A stretch of 64,000 nucleotides of DNA. Source: Streptomyces sp. TP-A0874 (GTDB lineage Bacteria; Actinomycetota; Actinomycetes; Streptomycetales; Streptomycetaceae). The first letter of the stretch is position 1. The number at the start of each line of letters is the position of its first letter. The translations under genes and the position numbers were made by a program. The notes below the pieces were generated by a model. That model did not search any database. It worked only from the letters and a program-made list of their open reading frames with translations, and was not told the origin of the DNA. Below are positions 45,556 to 53,978 of the stretch, piece by piece. The stretch spans positions 248,001 to 312,000 of the forward strand of contig NZ_BBZK01000003.1 of NCBI RefSeq assembly GCF_001748085.1, given 5' to 3'.

Positions 45556-47601
45556 ATGCAGGAAATGGCCAAGGGGGCCAACGTCGGGCTGGACACTCTG
45601 AGTGAGGATGTCGGGTCCTTGGTCGTGCGCCTGGCGTGGTGCAGCACGACGGGGGACGGGGATGCTGATGTGTCCGTGCTGTTATTGGCACCGGACGGCA
45701 AAGTACGCGGCGATGCGGACTTCTTCTTCTACAACAACCCCACCGCAGCTGACGGAAGCGTCGAGCTGTTGGGTAAGACGCCGACCGCCAACGGCAGCGA
45801 GGACCGCATCGGCCTTGATCTGACAGCGGTGCCGGAAGATGTGGAGCGCGTGGTGCTGGCCGCGAGCAGGTACGGCGGCGCGCACTTCGGTGACCTGGAC
45901 GATCTGCGCTTGACGATCGCCGACCCCGCCGGGGAGGCCCTTCTCGGGTTCTCCATCACCGACGCCGGTATGGAGAGTGCCTTCATCTTCGGTGAGCTGT
46001 ACCGGAGGGGCGGAGAGTGGAGATTCCGCGCCGTCGGCCAAGGGTACGCGACCGGGCTGGCAGGGCTGGCCACCGACTTCGGTATCGATGTGGACGACAC
46101 TTCGGAAGAGGAGGCCGACGATGCGGAGGGCTCCGACGGACGCGAGGGGGAGGCCGGCTCGGCTGGCACCGCGGAGGTTGTCGGATCGCCTGCTCCACAA
46201 CAGTCGGTGACCATCCCTGAACAACTGGCGGATGCTGGGAGCGCCGTATCTGCCGTCCCCGCGAAGCGCCGCCCCCGTACCGCCAAGAAGAAGGTCACCC
46301 TGCCCAAGACGGACCGGAAATCGCTCGCCGAGGACGACGCATGGCGGCAGGCCCGGCTCTTCCCTGCTTCCTCGCTCAAGAACGACCGAGAGCGGGAGAT
46401 GCGCGCCACGTCCGTTTTACTGTCGGTGATGGCCCAGGTGCCGGAATTCGGCCGCCGGCTCACCGCCGCGTTCGGTGCCCCGGCCGGTCGGATGGAGACC
46501 TTCACCGAGGTTTCTCTGCCTCATGGCGACAGGCCCAGACGCCCTGACGGAGTCGTCCGCGTCGAACGGGCCGGCAAGTTGTGGACGGCGCTGGTGGAGA
46601 CGAAGACCAATGGCAATGCGCTGAGGTCCGGGCAGGTACAGGACTACGTGGACATCGCCGCGCGGCGCGGCTATGAAGCCGTGATCACACTCTCCAATGA
46701 CGTGGCACTCGACGGCAGTTCGCTCATCGACGTCAAGATCGATCGACGTCGTAAGCACAAGGTGACGCTGTGGCACCTCTCCTGGGCGGAAGTCGCCCAC
46801 CAGGCGCAGACGCTGATCCATCATGAAGGCGTCGGCAGCGCTGTCCACGCCTGGCTCCTCCGGGAACTCCTGCACTACCTGCAGCACGAGAACTCGGGCT
46901 GCCACGGCTTTCAGAACATGGGTCCGGCCTGGGTGCCGGTACGCAGGGGGATCGAGGACGAGACGCTCTGTCCGGGGGACAAGCGGGCCGTGGAGGTCGT
47001 CGAGAGCTGGGAACGGCTCATGCGCCAGGTCTGCTTGTGGCTGGGTGGCGAACTCGGCCAGAAGGTACTGCCAGTGCAGCGGGCCAAGCGGGGCACCGAC
47101 CCGCAAAGCCGCCGTACCGCCCTGGCCGAGCGCTTCTGCGAGACCGGACGGCTGACCGCCGAGATCCGTATCGAGGGCACGCCGGGCACGCTGGCCATCG
47201 TCGCTGATCTACGCACAGGCAAGCTGCGTACCTCGATCGAAGTGCCCGCGCCCGAACAGGGTTATCCGCTGACCTGGGCCAAACGGCTGGTACGACAACT
47301 AGCCGAAGCGCCAGCCGATCTGCGTATCGAGACTCTCATCGACGGGCAGACCGGTCCGCGTAGCACTTTGGCGCGCTTGCGTTCCGAACCGGCCGACCTC
47401 CTTCCCCAGGACGGTGCGAAGATTGCCGGTTTTGGGGTGGCGCTGAGCAAGAGTATGGGAAGCAGCCGAGGCAACGCTGAGACCGGGTTCATCCGTAGCG
47501 TCTACGACGCCGTGGACGGCTTTCACACCTCCGTTGTGGCGCATCTGCGACATGGTTCGACCCGCCGCAGGACTGCTTCCCGGGGAACTGCCGTGGAGTG
47601 A
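45556..47601 (+). CDS. TerD domain fused to a PD-(D/E)XK nuclease-like domain
   Basis: A 681-residue fusion. Residues about 4-165 form a complete TerD stress domain: AKGANVGLDTL, GDADVSVLLLAPDGKVRGDA, FFFYNNP, and the end block GELYRRGGEWRFRAVGQGY. A hinge follows, first acidic (DDTSEEEADDAEGSDGREGE), then basic (AKRRPRTAKKK). From about 265 there is a domain with Asp331 in RPDGVV, Glu348 and Lys350 in ALVETKT, and SGQVQDY (358-364), which reads as a D-x16-E-x-K nuclease core. The C-terminal 200 residues are unassigned. Start codons at 45529, 45556 and 45565 are all possible; none has a strong ribosome site. Third positions are less GC-biased than in neighbouring genes. TerD proteins belong to tellurite/stress systems; a DNA-damage or phage-defence role is inferred. 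Confidence 0.75.
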   Translation: MQEMAKGANVGLDTLSEDVGSLVVRLAWCSTTGDGDADVSVLLLAPDGKVRGDADFFFYNNPTAADGSVELLGKTPTANGSEDRIGLDLTAVPEDVERVVLAASRYGGAHFGDLDDLRLTIADPAGEALLGFSITDAGMESAFIFGELYRRGGEWRFRAVGQGYATGLAGLATDFGIDVDDTSEEEADDAEGSDGREGEAGSAGTAEVVGSPAPQQSVTIPEQLADAGSAVSAVPAKRRPRTAKKKVTLPKTDRKSLAEDDAWRQARLFPASSLKNDREREMRATSVLLSVMAQVPEFGRRLTAAFGAPAGRMETFTEVSLPHGDRPRRPDGVVRVERAGKLWTALVETKTNGNALRSGQVQDYVDIAARRGYEAVITLSNDVALDGSSLIDVKIDRRRKHKVTLWHLSWAEVAHQAQTLIHHEGVGSAVHAWLLRELLHYLQHENSGCHGFQNMGPAWVPVRRGIEDETLCPGDKRAVEVVESWERLMRQVCLWLGGELGQKVLPVQRAKRGTDPQSRRTALAERFCETGRLTAEIRIEGTPGTLAIVADLRTGKLRTSIEVPAPEQGYPLTWAKRLVRQLAEAPADLRIETLIDGQTGPRSTLARLRSEPADLLPQDGAKIAGFGVALSKSMGSSRGNAETGFIRSVYDAVDGFHTSVVAHLRHGSTRRRTASRGTAVE

Positions 47602-47963
47602 CCGGGCGGTGCGTCGCCGCGGTCCTCGCAGCCGCTGCTGCGGCACCAGGCAACGATCGCCTCGCTGCACTGCCTGAAAGCCCAGCAGCGTCCAGGACGT
47701 ACTGGACGCTGCTCCTCAGCGAGCAAACACTTGTCGTTACTCTCTGCGGTGATCCAGCTGTGGTTCCGGCTTTGGGCGGAGTCATCGGATTGGGTTTCCA
47801 ACGCTCTGCACTCGATGCCCGGGGTGGGCCAAGCAACTGGGGGGTGCCACTCCAGGCCGACAGCGCGCGAACCTCGTTCGCTCGACCGGCACCACGGCGG
47901 TCGGGGGCCCAGGTGGCCGGCCGCCTCTCCGAACTGACCGTGAACGGCCTCCTGCTCGCCTGA
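47598..47963 (+). CDS. Unassigned small frame, possibly chimaeric
   Basis: A 121-codon frame whose GTG overlaps the TerD-nuclease stop (GTGA) and whose TGA adjoins a perfect hairpin. The protein is not recognised. Its first two thirds have mixed third positions, while the last 20 codons (ending LSELTVNGLLLA) have fully streptomycete-like G/C third positions. It may be a real coupled gene, or the tail of an older gene joined to incoming DNA. No domain, signal or membrane segment is evident. Confidence 0.3.
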   Translation: MTGRCVAAVLAAAAAAPGNDRLAALPESPAASRTYWTLLLSEQTLVVTLCGDPAVVPALGGVIGLGFQRSALDARGGPSNWGVPLQADSARTSFARPAPRRSGAQVAGRLSELTVNGLLLA

Positions 47964-47987
47964 GCAGGTCGGGCGAGCCCGACCTGC
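47964..47987 (+). terminator. Tight hairpin terminator
   Basis: GCAGGTCGGG (47964-47973) and CCCGACCTGC (47978-47987) form a perfect 10-bp stem with a 4-base loop directly after the TGA at 47961-47963. The right arm overlaps an alternative stem (CCGACCT-gcg-AGGTCGG, 47979-47995). Confidence 0.7.
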
Positions 47988-48004
47988 GAGGTCGGAGACC
48001 GAGT

Positions 48005-48019
48005 TAGGCTGGCCGGGTG
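48005..48019 (+). promoter_or_regulatory. Leaderless promoter of the FetB-like gene
   Basis: TAGGCT (48005-48010) is six bases before the GTG start and no Shine-Dalgarno is present. In actinobacteria a TANNNT box 6-7 bases before a start codon marks leaderless transcripts. Confidence 0.6.
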
Positions 48020-48892
48020 ACTGCGGTGGCGTCTCTTCTACCGGTCAACGTGAAGCTCGGCGTCCTGCTGTTCGCTCTGCTCCTGGTGGCGGCCGGAGTC
48101 ACGCACTGGTTCCGGTTGTCCCCTGACTCCGGTGTGGACCGCCGGAAGCAGATCCTCGTCGCCGGCGTGCGCGCCGCGGTCCAGCTCGCTGCGGTCTCTC
48201 TCGTCATCAGCTGGGCGGTCACGGCCCTCTCCGGGCTGCTGACCTTCCTGGTCGTCATGTTCGGCGTCGCGGTGCGCACGGCCGGGCGGAGACTGACCGG
48301 CAACCACACCTGGTGGCTGACGGCGGCCCCGATCGCCGCCGGGGTGGTCCCGGTGGTCGCCGCGCTGCTGCTGACCGGGCTGGTCCCGCCGGAGGGGATC
48401 GCCCTGATCCCGATCACGGGGATCCTCATCGGCGGCGCGCTCACGGTGACCGTGTTGGCCGGCCGCCGGGCACTGGACGAACTGGCCCAGCGCCACGGTG
48501 AGGTGGAGGCGGCGATGGCCCTGGGGTTCCCGGACCGGGAGGCCCGGATGGAGATCGCGCGGCCGGCGGCCTCGGACGCGCTGCTGCCCGGTCTCGACCA
48601 GACCCGCACGGTCGGGCTGGTCACCCTGCCGGGGGCGTTCGTCGGCATGCTGCTGGGCGGGGCCAGCCCGTTGATGGCGGGCGCGGTGCAGCTGTTCGTG
48701 CTCATCGCGCTCATGGCGGTGCAGTCCGTCGCGGTGGCGGTGACGGTCGAGCTCGTCGCCCGGCGCCGTCTCCACCGGGCCGCCCCGGGGCCGCAGGCAG
48801 TCGGTCTCGGCCGCGGGCAGTCGGTGACGGCCGACCGGGCTGGCCCCGGGAGCTGGCCGGGCCGTTCCCGGGACAAGGGCGCCACCGGCTGA
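48017..48892 (+). CDS. FetB/UPF0014-family ABC permease
   Basis: A 291-residue membrane protein of the UPF0014 (FetB, iron-export) family with about seven hydrophobic segments (VKLGVLLFALLLVAAGVTHW first). The family's conserved ALGFPDREARMEIARPAASDALLPGLDQTRTVGLVTLPGAFVGM region (about residues 173-216) is intact. The C-terminal 40 residues are hydrophilic and unalike other members. FetB normally pairs with an ATPase, FetA, encoded next to it; none is here. The GTG start fits a leaderless transcript. The substrate is inferred by family only. Confidence 0.85.
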   Translation: MTAVASLLPVNVKLGVLLFALLLVAAGVTHWFRLSPDSGVDRRKQILVAGVRAAVQLAAVSLVISWAVTALSGLLTFLVVMFGVAVRTAGRRLTGNHTWWLTAAPIAAGVVPVVAALLLTGLVPPEGIALIPITGILIGGALTVTVLAGRRALDELAQRHGEVEAAMALGFPDREARMEIARPAASDALLPGLDQTRTVGLVTLPGAFVGMLLGGASPLMAGAVQLFVLIALMAVQSVAVAVTVELVARRRLHRAAPGPQAVGLGRGQSVTADRAGPGSWPGRSRDKGATG

Positions 48893-48960
48893 CCTGGCGA
48901 ACCCCTGAGCTCTATGCCGACTCGCGGAAACAACCGCCGATCCAGCAGAATCGCGGAGGG

Positions 48961-49033
48961 CGCCCCCGGCAGGACTCGAACCTGCGGCCAAGCGCTTAGA
49001 AGGCGCCTGCTCTATCCACTGAGCTACGGGGGC
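48961..49033 (-). tRNA. tRNA-Arg (anticodon TCT)
   Basis: A complete 73-nt cloverleaf on the minus strand. Acceptor arms are GCCCCCG/CGGGGGC with discriminator G, D arm GCTC/GAGC, anticodon stem GGCGC/GCGCT with loop CTTCTAA, and T arm GCAGG-TTCGAGT-CCTGC. The anticodon TCT reads AGA, a rare codon in this GC-rich DNA. CCA is not encoded. The 3' end faces the FetB gene. No integrase and no second copy of the tRNA 3' end were seen nearby. Confidence 0.97.
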
Positions 49034-49170
49034 CTGAAGGCGCCGCGGAACCCGGTCCCCGACGTGCCGACGGTTCCGACCGTACGGGCGATGCTGCTCG
49101 GTACCCGGGTTCGGCGGATCCGTGGCGTTGCCGGGGACAAGGATAGGCGTCCGCGTACCTTGTCCGGCTT

Positions 49171-49209
49171 GCTTCACCTCCGTGACACGTTGTGGAGGTT
49201 CCGTGAAGC
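49171..49209. other. Two-tier inverted repeat in the gap before the GTPase gene
   Basis: GCTTCAC (49171-49177) pairs with GTGAAGC (49203-49209), and inside them CTCC pairs with GGAG around CGTGACACG. The gap 49034-49449 (416 bases) has no gene that I can support; its last 70 bases are A+T rich and probably carry the promoter of the dynamin-like operon. Confidence 0.35.
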
Positions 49210-49449
49210 GGTCCTGATACTCGCAGGCGGGGGCGATTCCCGCATCGCTTTTGCGCTCTCGGAAGCCGGGTGTTGTGCACTCGTTATGCCTGACGGCCCG
49301 TGGGTAACGCGGCGTCACGCCGCTGGGCCGCCCGGTAATCCCCGGGTGGGCGCGCGGCGGTCGGGTGGCGCCCGCCCCGCGGCCCGGGGGGCGGCGCGCA
49401 GGATGGCTATACGCTTTAAAACGGTGACAAAATTGGGCATTCTTCGCGT

Positions 49450-51330
49450 GTGGCGACCTTGGACGTACAGCCTCAGCTGATCGACGCACTGTCCGCACTG
49501 CGCGACCGTGTCGCTGCCGCACGCTTTCCGCTCCCCCTTCCGGACGCGCCGCGGGCCCGGCGGACCCGGCTGGAGCTGCTGGCGCAGTTGGACGACTACC
49601 TCCTGCCCCGCCTCCAGGCCCCGGACGCGCCGCTGCTCGCCGTTCTCGGCGGGTCGACCGGTGCGGGGAAGTCCACGCTGCTCAACTCGCTCGTCGGGCG
49701 CCGGGTCAGCGAGGCCGGAGTGCTGCGGCCCACCACCCGCACCCCCGTACTCGTCTGCCACCCCGACGACCGGCACTGGTTCACCGGCCGCCGGGTGCTG
49801 CCGGAGCTGAGCCGGGAACTGCGCCGTAACATCCCGTCAGCCGCCGGGCGCCCCGGTGGCGCTGTACCGGCCGCGGCGGGCGGCGGACGGCCCGCGCACA
49901 CCGCCGAACGGCCGATCCCGCGGCGGCCCGGCCCCGACGGCGGTACGTTGCCCCGACCGGGGGAGAACCGTCCCGGGGGTGGCGCCGAGGACGCCCCGTG
50001 CCGGCTGCGGGTCGAGACCGTGCCGAGCATCCCCCGGGGCCTCGCCCTCCTCGACGCCCCGGACATCGACTCGCTCGTCACCGGCAACCGCGAACTGGCC
50101 GCCCGGCTGGTCTGCGCCGCCGATGTGTGGGTGCTGGTCACCAGCGCCGCCCGCTACGCCGACGCCGTCCCCTGGCACCTGCTGCGGGCCGCCCGGGAGT
50201 ACGACGTCACCCTGGTCACCGTGTTGGACCGGGTGCCGCACCAGGTCGTGGCGGAGCTCTCCGGCCACTTCGACCGGCTGCTGGAACAGGCCGGACTGGG
50301 CGACGTCCCCCGGTTCACCATCCCCGAGCTGCCCGAGTCGGCCGGCGACGGCGCGGGGTTGCTCCCGGTCAGCGCCGTCGCCGCCCTGCGGGGCTGGCTC
50401 ATCCAGCGCGCGCAGGACCCGGCCGCCCGGGCGGTCTCCGCCGCCCGTACCGCCACGGGCGTGCTCGACTCCCTCAACGCCCGGCTGCCCGGGTTGGCCG
50501 CCGCCACCGCCGCGCAGCACGCCACCGCCCTCCGGTTGGCCCGGTGCGTGGAGGCGGCCTATCTCGAAGCCGTCGACCAGGCCCGCTCCGAAGCGGCGGG
50601 CGGCGGCCTGCTCGCCGGCTCGGCCCTCGCGCACTGGCGCGGCTACCCCGAGGACAGCACCGCCGGCGAGTTGCTGGACGCGCTGGTCGACGGGGTGACG
50701 GCGCTGCTGTGCTGTGTGGTCGCGGACACCGACGAGCGTACGAAGTCGGCCTGGCGGAAGGAACTGGCCGACAGAACCGCCGGCGGACCCGCGGAGGGCG
50801 GACCGGGCAGCGGGACGGTCGGAGCGGCCCGCTCGGCCGGTGGCCACGGTGTGGACGCCCCGGACGATCGCGGAGCCGAGGGGGCCGGCTGGGCCGAGCG
50901 GCTGGGGGTCTTCGGCGCCGCCGGAACCCCGGCGGCCGATGCCGAGACCGGGCTCGCCAGCTCCGCGGAGCGCGTCGGGGTGGCGGTCCGGCGCTGGCGC
51001 CGCCGACTGGAGGAACTCGCCGAGGAGGCGGCGGACCGCACCGAGACCGCCGGTGCCGTGGACCCCGCCCAGGTGTCCGCCCTCCTCGCCGCCGCCCTGC
51101 TCGGCGGCCCGGCCGCGGGCTCCGCCGCCGACACGCTCGCCGCGCAACTGGGAGAACGAGGAGCGGCACGGCTGCGGGAGAACGGAGACCGGCTGCTGGC
51201 TGACTCGGTGCGCGGGGTCCTGGCCGCGGAACGGGACCTGCGGCTGGCTCCGTTGGACGAACTCGACGTGAACCCGGTGCGGCAGAGCGAGCTGATCGCC
51301 GCGCTGTCCGTACTGCGGAAGGAAAGGTGA
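49450..51330 (+). CDS. Dynamin-like GTPase, first of a pair (DynA-like)
   Basis: A 626-residue large GTPase. The P-loop [10 protein letters not shown] lies at 67-76, followed by [14 protein letters not shown] and the switch-like RPTTRTPVL. The G3 region is [11 protein letters not shown] (about 199-209), and a TVLDRV segment is at the G4 position. An extended helical C-terminal half follows. A Gly/Pro/Arg-rich insertion (about 132-185) interrupts the G domain. The pairing with a second membrane-anchored GTPase gene recalls DynA/DynB, which stabilise FtsZ rings at sporulation septa; this link is inferred. The GTG at 49450 has no clear ribosome site. The stop overlaps or nearly abuts the next gene. 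Confidence 0.72.
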   Translation: MATLDVQPQLIDALSALRDRVAAARFPLPLPDAPRARRTRLELLAQLDDYLLPRLQAPDAPLLAVLGGSTGAGKSTLLNSLVGRRVSEAGVLRPTTRTPVLVCHPDDRHWFTGRRVLPELSRELRRNIPSAAGRPGGAVPAAAGGGRPAHTAERPIPRRPGPDGGTLPRPGENRPGGGAEDAPCRLRVETVPSIPRGLALLDAPDIDSLVTGNRELAARLVCAADVWVLVTSAARYADAVPWHLLRAAREYDVTLVTVLDRVPHQVVAELSGHFDRLLEQAGLGDVPRFTIPELPESAGDGAGLLPVSAVAALRGWLIQRAQDPAARAVSAARTATGVLDSLNARLPGLAAATAAQHATALRLARCVEAAYLEAVDQARSEAAGGGLLAGSALAHWRGYPEDSTAGELLDALVDGVTALLCCVVADTDERTKSAWRKELADRTAGGPAEGGPGSGTVGAARSAGGHGVDAPDDRGAEGAGWAERLGVFGAAGTPAADAETGLASSAERVGVAVRRWRRRLEELAEEAADRTETAGAVDPAQVSALLAAALLGGPAAGSAADTLAAQLGERGAARLRENGDRLLADSVRGVLAAERDLRLAPLDELDVNPVRQSELIAALSVLRKER

Positions 51331-51335
51331 CCGGA

Positions 51336-53732
51336 GTGTCCTCCACCACAGCCGATCGGCCGGAAGACGCCGGCGGTCCTCCGTCCCCGTCCCCGGCGGG
51401 GGCCGACACCCCCTGCGGCGAGCCGCCGACCGGTGTCGAGGATGGAGGGGAGCGGCCCGCCGGCGCCGCTCCGGTCGCATCCCCGCGACTCCCCGCGCGT
51501 CGGTCCCGCGAGGACCGCGCCGATCCGGAGGAGCACGGCCCCGGCGAGCCTGCCCGCGCCTGGAACGACGGACTGATCGCACGGCGCGCCCTCTCCCGCG
51601 CGGCGGCACGGAGCGGGCCGGCCGCGGCGGGCGAGACGGGCGAGCGTTCCGCCCCGCCGCCCCCGCGGGACGAGCGGGCCACCGCGCCCGAGGGCCCGAC
51701 CGGTGGAGGGCTGGGCACCGCGGCGGCGGTCACCGGCCTTGCCGGAGACGGCCCGTCGGCGGTCATCCCCGTCCCGGAAAGCCCCCTCTCGCCTCCCCGG
51801 GACGGCGACCGCCGGAAAGAGCCGCCCACACCCCGCCACAGCCCCGGCGTCCCAGGGGCGAGCCACAGCCCCGGCGTCGCAGGGGTGAGCCACAGCCCCG
51901 GCGGTGCCGGGTGGACCGACGGCGAGGGTGTCCGGCCCACCGACTGCTCCGGCGCTAGGGCGCCAGGCACGGGCCCCCTCTGGACCCCCGGCACGGCGCC
52001 GACCGTAGCCTCGCCCTACGGAGGAGCCCGGAGACTGGAGTTCGGCGCCGCGCTCCGCGGCCGGCTGGAGGCGCTGCGCCGGCTGGTCGGCCTCTCCCGG
52101 GTCCGGCTCGCGCCCGAGACCCTCGCCGAGGCCGGCCGGGTGCTCGACGAGGCCGCCGCCCGGCACCGGCTCTCGCTGGACCACACCGTGGTGGCGGTCG
52201 CCGGCGCGGGCGGTAGCGGCAAGTCGACGCTGTTCAACGCCCTGGCCGGGGCCCCGTTGTCGGAGACGGGGGTACGCCGGCCGACCACCTCGGCCCCGAT
52301 GGCCTGCACGTGGTCCCAGGGGGCCGACGGCCTGCTCGACCGGCTCGGTGTCCCGCACCGGCTCAGGCGGCAGGCGCAGCTCTGCTCCGACCCCGGGCTG
52401 AGCGGGCTGGTCCTGGTCGACCTGCCCGACCACGACTCCGCGGTGGGCGGCCACCGGGAGCAGGTGGACCAGCTGATCGGGCTCGCCGACGCGGTGATCT
52501 GGGTCGTGGACCCGGAGAAGTACGCCGACGCGGTGCTGCACGAGCGCTATCTGCGTCCGCTGGCCGGATACGCCGAGGTGACCTTCGTGGTGCTGAACCA
52601 GCTCGACCGGTTGCCCGGTGACTCCGCGGCCCAGGTGCTGGAGGACCTCAGGCGGTTGCTGGACGACGACGGCCTCGCGCTGGGCGAACACGGTGAGCCC
52701 GGCGCGGCCGTGCTGGCCGTCTCCGCCCTCACCGGCGAGGGGATGGCGGAACTCCGCGAGCAGCTCGGCCGCTTCTGTGAGGAGCGCGGAGCCGCCGAGC
52801 GCCGTCTCACCGCCGACGTGGCCGGGGCGGCCGAGCGGTTGCGGCCGGTCTACCTCTCCAAGGGCAGGACCGTCCTCACCGAGGGGACCCGGGAGGTCTT
52901 CGAGGAGCGGCTGGCGGAGGCGATCGGCGCCCAGGCCGCCGGACGGGCGGCACGGCGGGAGTGGCTGCGGCTGGCCGAACTGGCCTACGGAGGGCCTTGG
53001 TGGCGGCTGCGCCGGCGCTACCGGAGGAGGCGGGCCGCCGCCGGCGTGACCGTCCGCCCCGCACCAGGCCGGCCCCGCGCCCGGCGTCCGGGGGTACTCA
53101 GCACTGGGCTGTACCGCCCCAGGTTCCGGCCCACTCCCCGCGCGGCGGGCAGGGCTCCGCTCCCGGCGGAGCAGGACGAGGGGCGGGCGCCCCGAGCCGA
53201 CCGGGCGATGGTCGAGCAGGCGGTCCGCGCGGTGGCCGAGGATGCCTCCGCGGGGCTGCCGGAGCCCTGGGCGCGGGCGGTGCGGGAGTCCGCGGCGCAG
53301 GGCGCGGAGTGGCTGCCGGAGACCCTTGAGGAGACCGCCGCCGCGCAACTGGTGGGCGACGGGCAGCTGTCCCGGCCGCGCTGGTGGACGCTGGCCGCCG
53401 TGACCCAGGTGCTGCTGCTGGCCGCGCAGCTGGCGGCGGCCGCCTGGTTGGTGGCGGTGGTCGCCGGCCCCACGGGGGGGTTGGGGGAGGCCGTCCGGGC
53501 CCCGCTCCTGATGCTGGGAGCGGCCGCGGTCAGCGGCCCGCTGCTGGCGTGGTGCTGCCGGAGAGCCTCCCGGCAGCCGGCCCGGGAACACGGTCGGGAG
53601 GTGGAGCGGCGGCTGCGGAGCACGGCGGGTTCCTGCGGACGCTCCTGCGTGCTGGAACCGGTCGCCGCGGAGTTGCTGCGGTACCGGGAAGTGAGGGAGC
53701 AGTACCTGACAGTGGCCGCGGACGCTCCCTGA
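51336..53732 (+). CDS. Membrane-anchored dynamin-like GTPase, second of a pair (DynB-like)
   Basis: A 798-residue protein. The first 230 residues are a low-complexity Pro/Gly/Arg-rich region with a tandem 9-residue repeat. A GTPase domain follows, with P-loop GAGGSGKST (about 291-299), the RRPTTSAPMA switch, the G3-like LVDLPDHDS (about 365) and a VLNQLDRL segment at G4. Near the C-terminus two hydrophobic segments (VTQVLLLAAQLAAAAWLVAVV and LLMLGAAAVSGPLLAW) would anchor it in the membrane. GTG at 51336 is chosen because AAGG lies 8 bases before it; GTG at 51327, overlapping the previous stop, is possible. It is coupled to the first GTPase gene. Confidence 0.72.
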   Translation: MSSTTADRPEDAGGPPSPSPAGADTPCGEPPTGVEDGGERPAGAAPVASPRLPARRSREDRADPEEHGPGEPARAWNDGLIARRALSRAAARSGPAAAGETGERSAPPPPRDERATAPEGPTGGGLGTAAAVTGLAGDGPSAVIPVPESPLSPPRDGDRRKEPPTPRHSPGVPGASHSPGVAGVSHSPGGAGWTDGEGVRPTDCSGARAPGTGPLWTPGTAPTVASPYGGARRLEFGAALRGRLEALRRLVGLSRVRLAPETLAEAGRVLDEAAARHRLSLDHTVVAVAGAGGSGKSTLFNALAGAPLSETGVRRPTTSAPMACTWSQGADGLLDRLGVPHRLRRQAQLCSDPGLSGLVLVDLPDHDSAVGGHREQVDQLIGLADAVIWVVDPEKYADAVLHERYLRPLAGYAEVTFVVLNQLDRLPGDSAAQVLEDLRRLLDDDGLALGEHGEPGAAVLAVSALTGEGMAELREQLGRFCEERGAAERRLTADVAGAAERLRPVYLSKGRTVLTEGTREVFEERLAEAIGAQAAGRAARREWLRLAELAYGGPWWRLRRRYRRRRAAAGVTVRPAPGRPRARRPGVLSTGLYRPRFRPTPRAAGRAPLPAEQDEGRAPRADRAMVEQAVRAVAEDASAGLPEPWARAVRESAAQGAEWLPETLEETAAAQLVGDGQLSRPRWWTLAAVTQVLLLAAQLAAAAWLVAVVAGPTGGLGEAVRAPLLMLGAAAVSGPLLAWCCRRASRQPAREHGREVERRLRSTAGSCGRSCVLEPVAAELLRYREVREQYLTVAADAP
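51835..51912 (+). repeat. 27-bp tandem repeat inside the second GTPase gene
   Basis: Three copies beginning GCCACAGCCCCGGCG start at 51835, 51862 and 51889; the third is partial. They encode a 9-residue unit of the form SHSPGVAGV in the disordered N-terminal region. Copy number probably varies between strains. Confidence 0.8.
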
Positions 53733-53813
53733 AGTCCCCGACGAATCTCCGCATCCGCACGGAGGTCCGGTAACTCCCGTTTCGGCACGGGGATTTGTCG
53801 ATATAGCAAGTTT

Positions 53814-53838
53814 CAATCGTCTCACGGGGTAACGATTG
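53814..53838. promoter_or_regulatory. CAATCGT-N11-ACGATTG inverted repeat
   Basis: Perfect 7-bp arms (53814-53820 and 53832-53838) in the A+T-rich region before the surface-protein gene. They are a candidate operator about 140 bases upstream of its start. Confidence 0.4.
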
Positions 53839-53934
53839 CGATTCGATCGGTTCTCCTGGAGTCCTGACGGGGAATCGGATCGCTTTTCGTTCCCTAGTAT
53901 CCGGGCGTACTCACGGGGACTTGAGTTATTCGTC

Positions 53935-53963
53935 GCGAGGTGCGGCACCAGGTGCCGCCTCGC
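53935..53963 (+). promoter_or_regulatory. Leader hairpin just before the ribosome site
   Basis: GCGAG-gt-GCGGCAC and GTGCCGC-CTCGC pair around a 3-base loop, with a two-base bulge, ending 3 bases before the CGGAGGGG ribosome site. Such a stem could influence translation of the surface protein; no riboswitch class was recognised. Confidence 0.4.
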
Positions 53964-53978
53964 CCGGAGGGGACATCC

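Noticed and set aside
47489..47836. Minus-strand frames opposite the end of the TerD gene as a transposase remnant
   Set aside because: The translations show no DDE or HTH motif and no inverted terminal repeats flank them.
48900..49040. tRNA-Arg 3' end as an attachment site of an integrated element
   Set aside because: No integrase gene is present and no second copy of the tRNA 3' end was seen in the neighbouring DNA.
51835..51912. Tandem repeats as a CRISPR array
   Set aside because: The three 27-bp units are contiguous without spacers and are in frame within a coding region.
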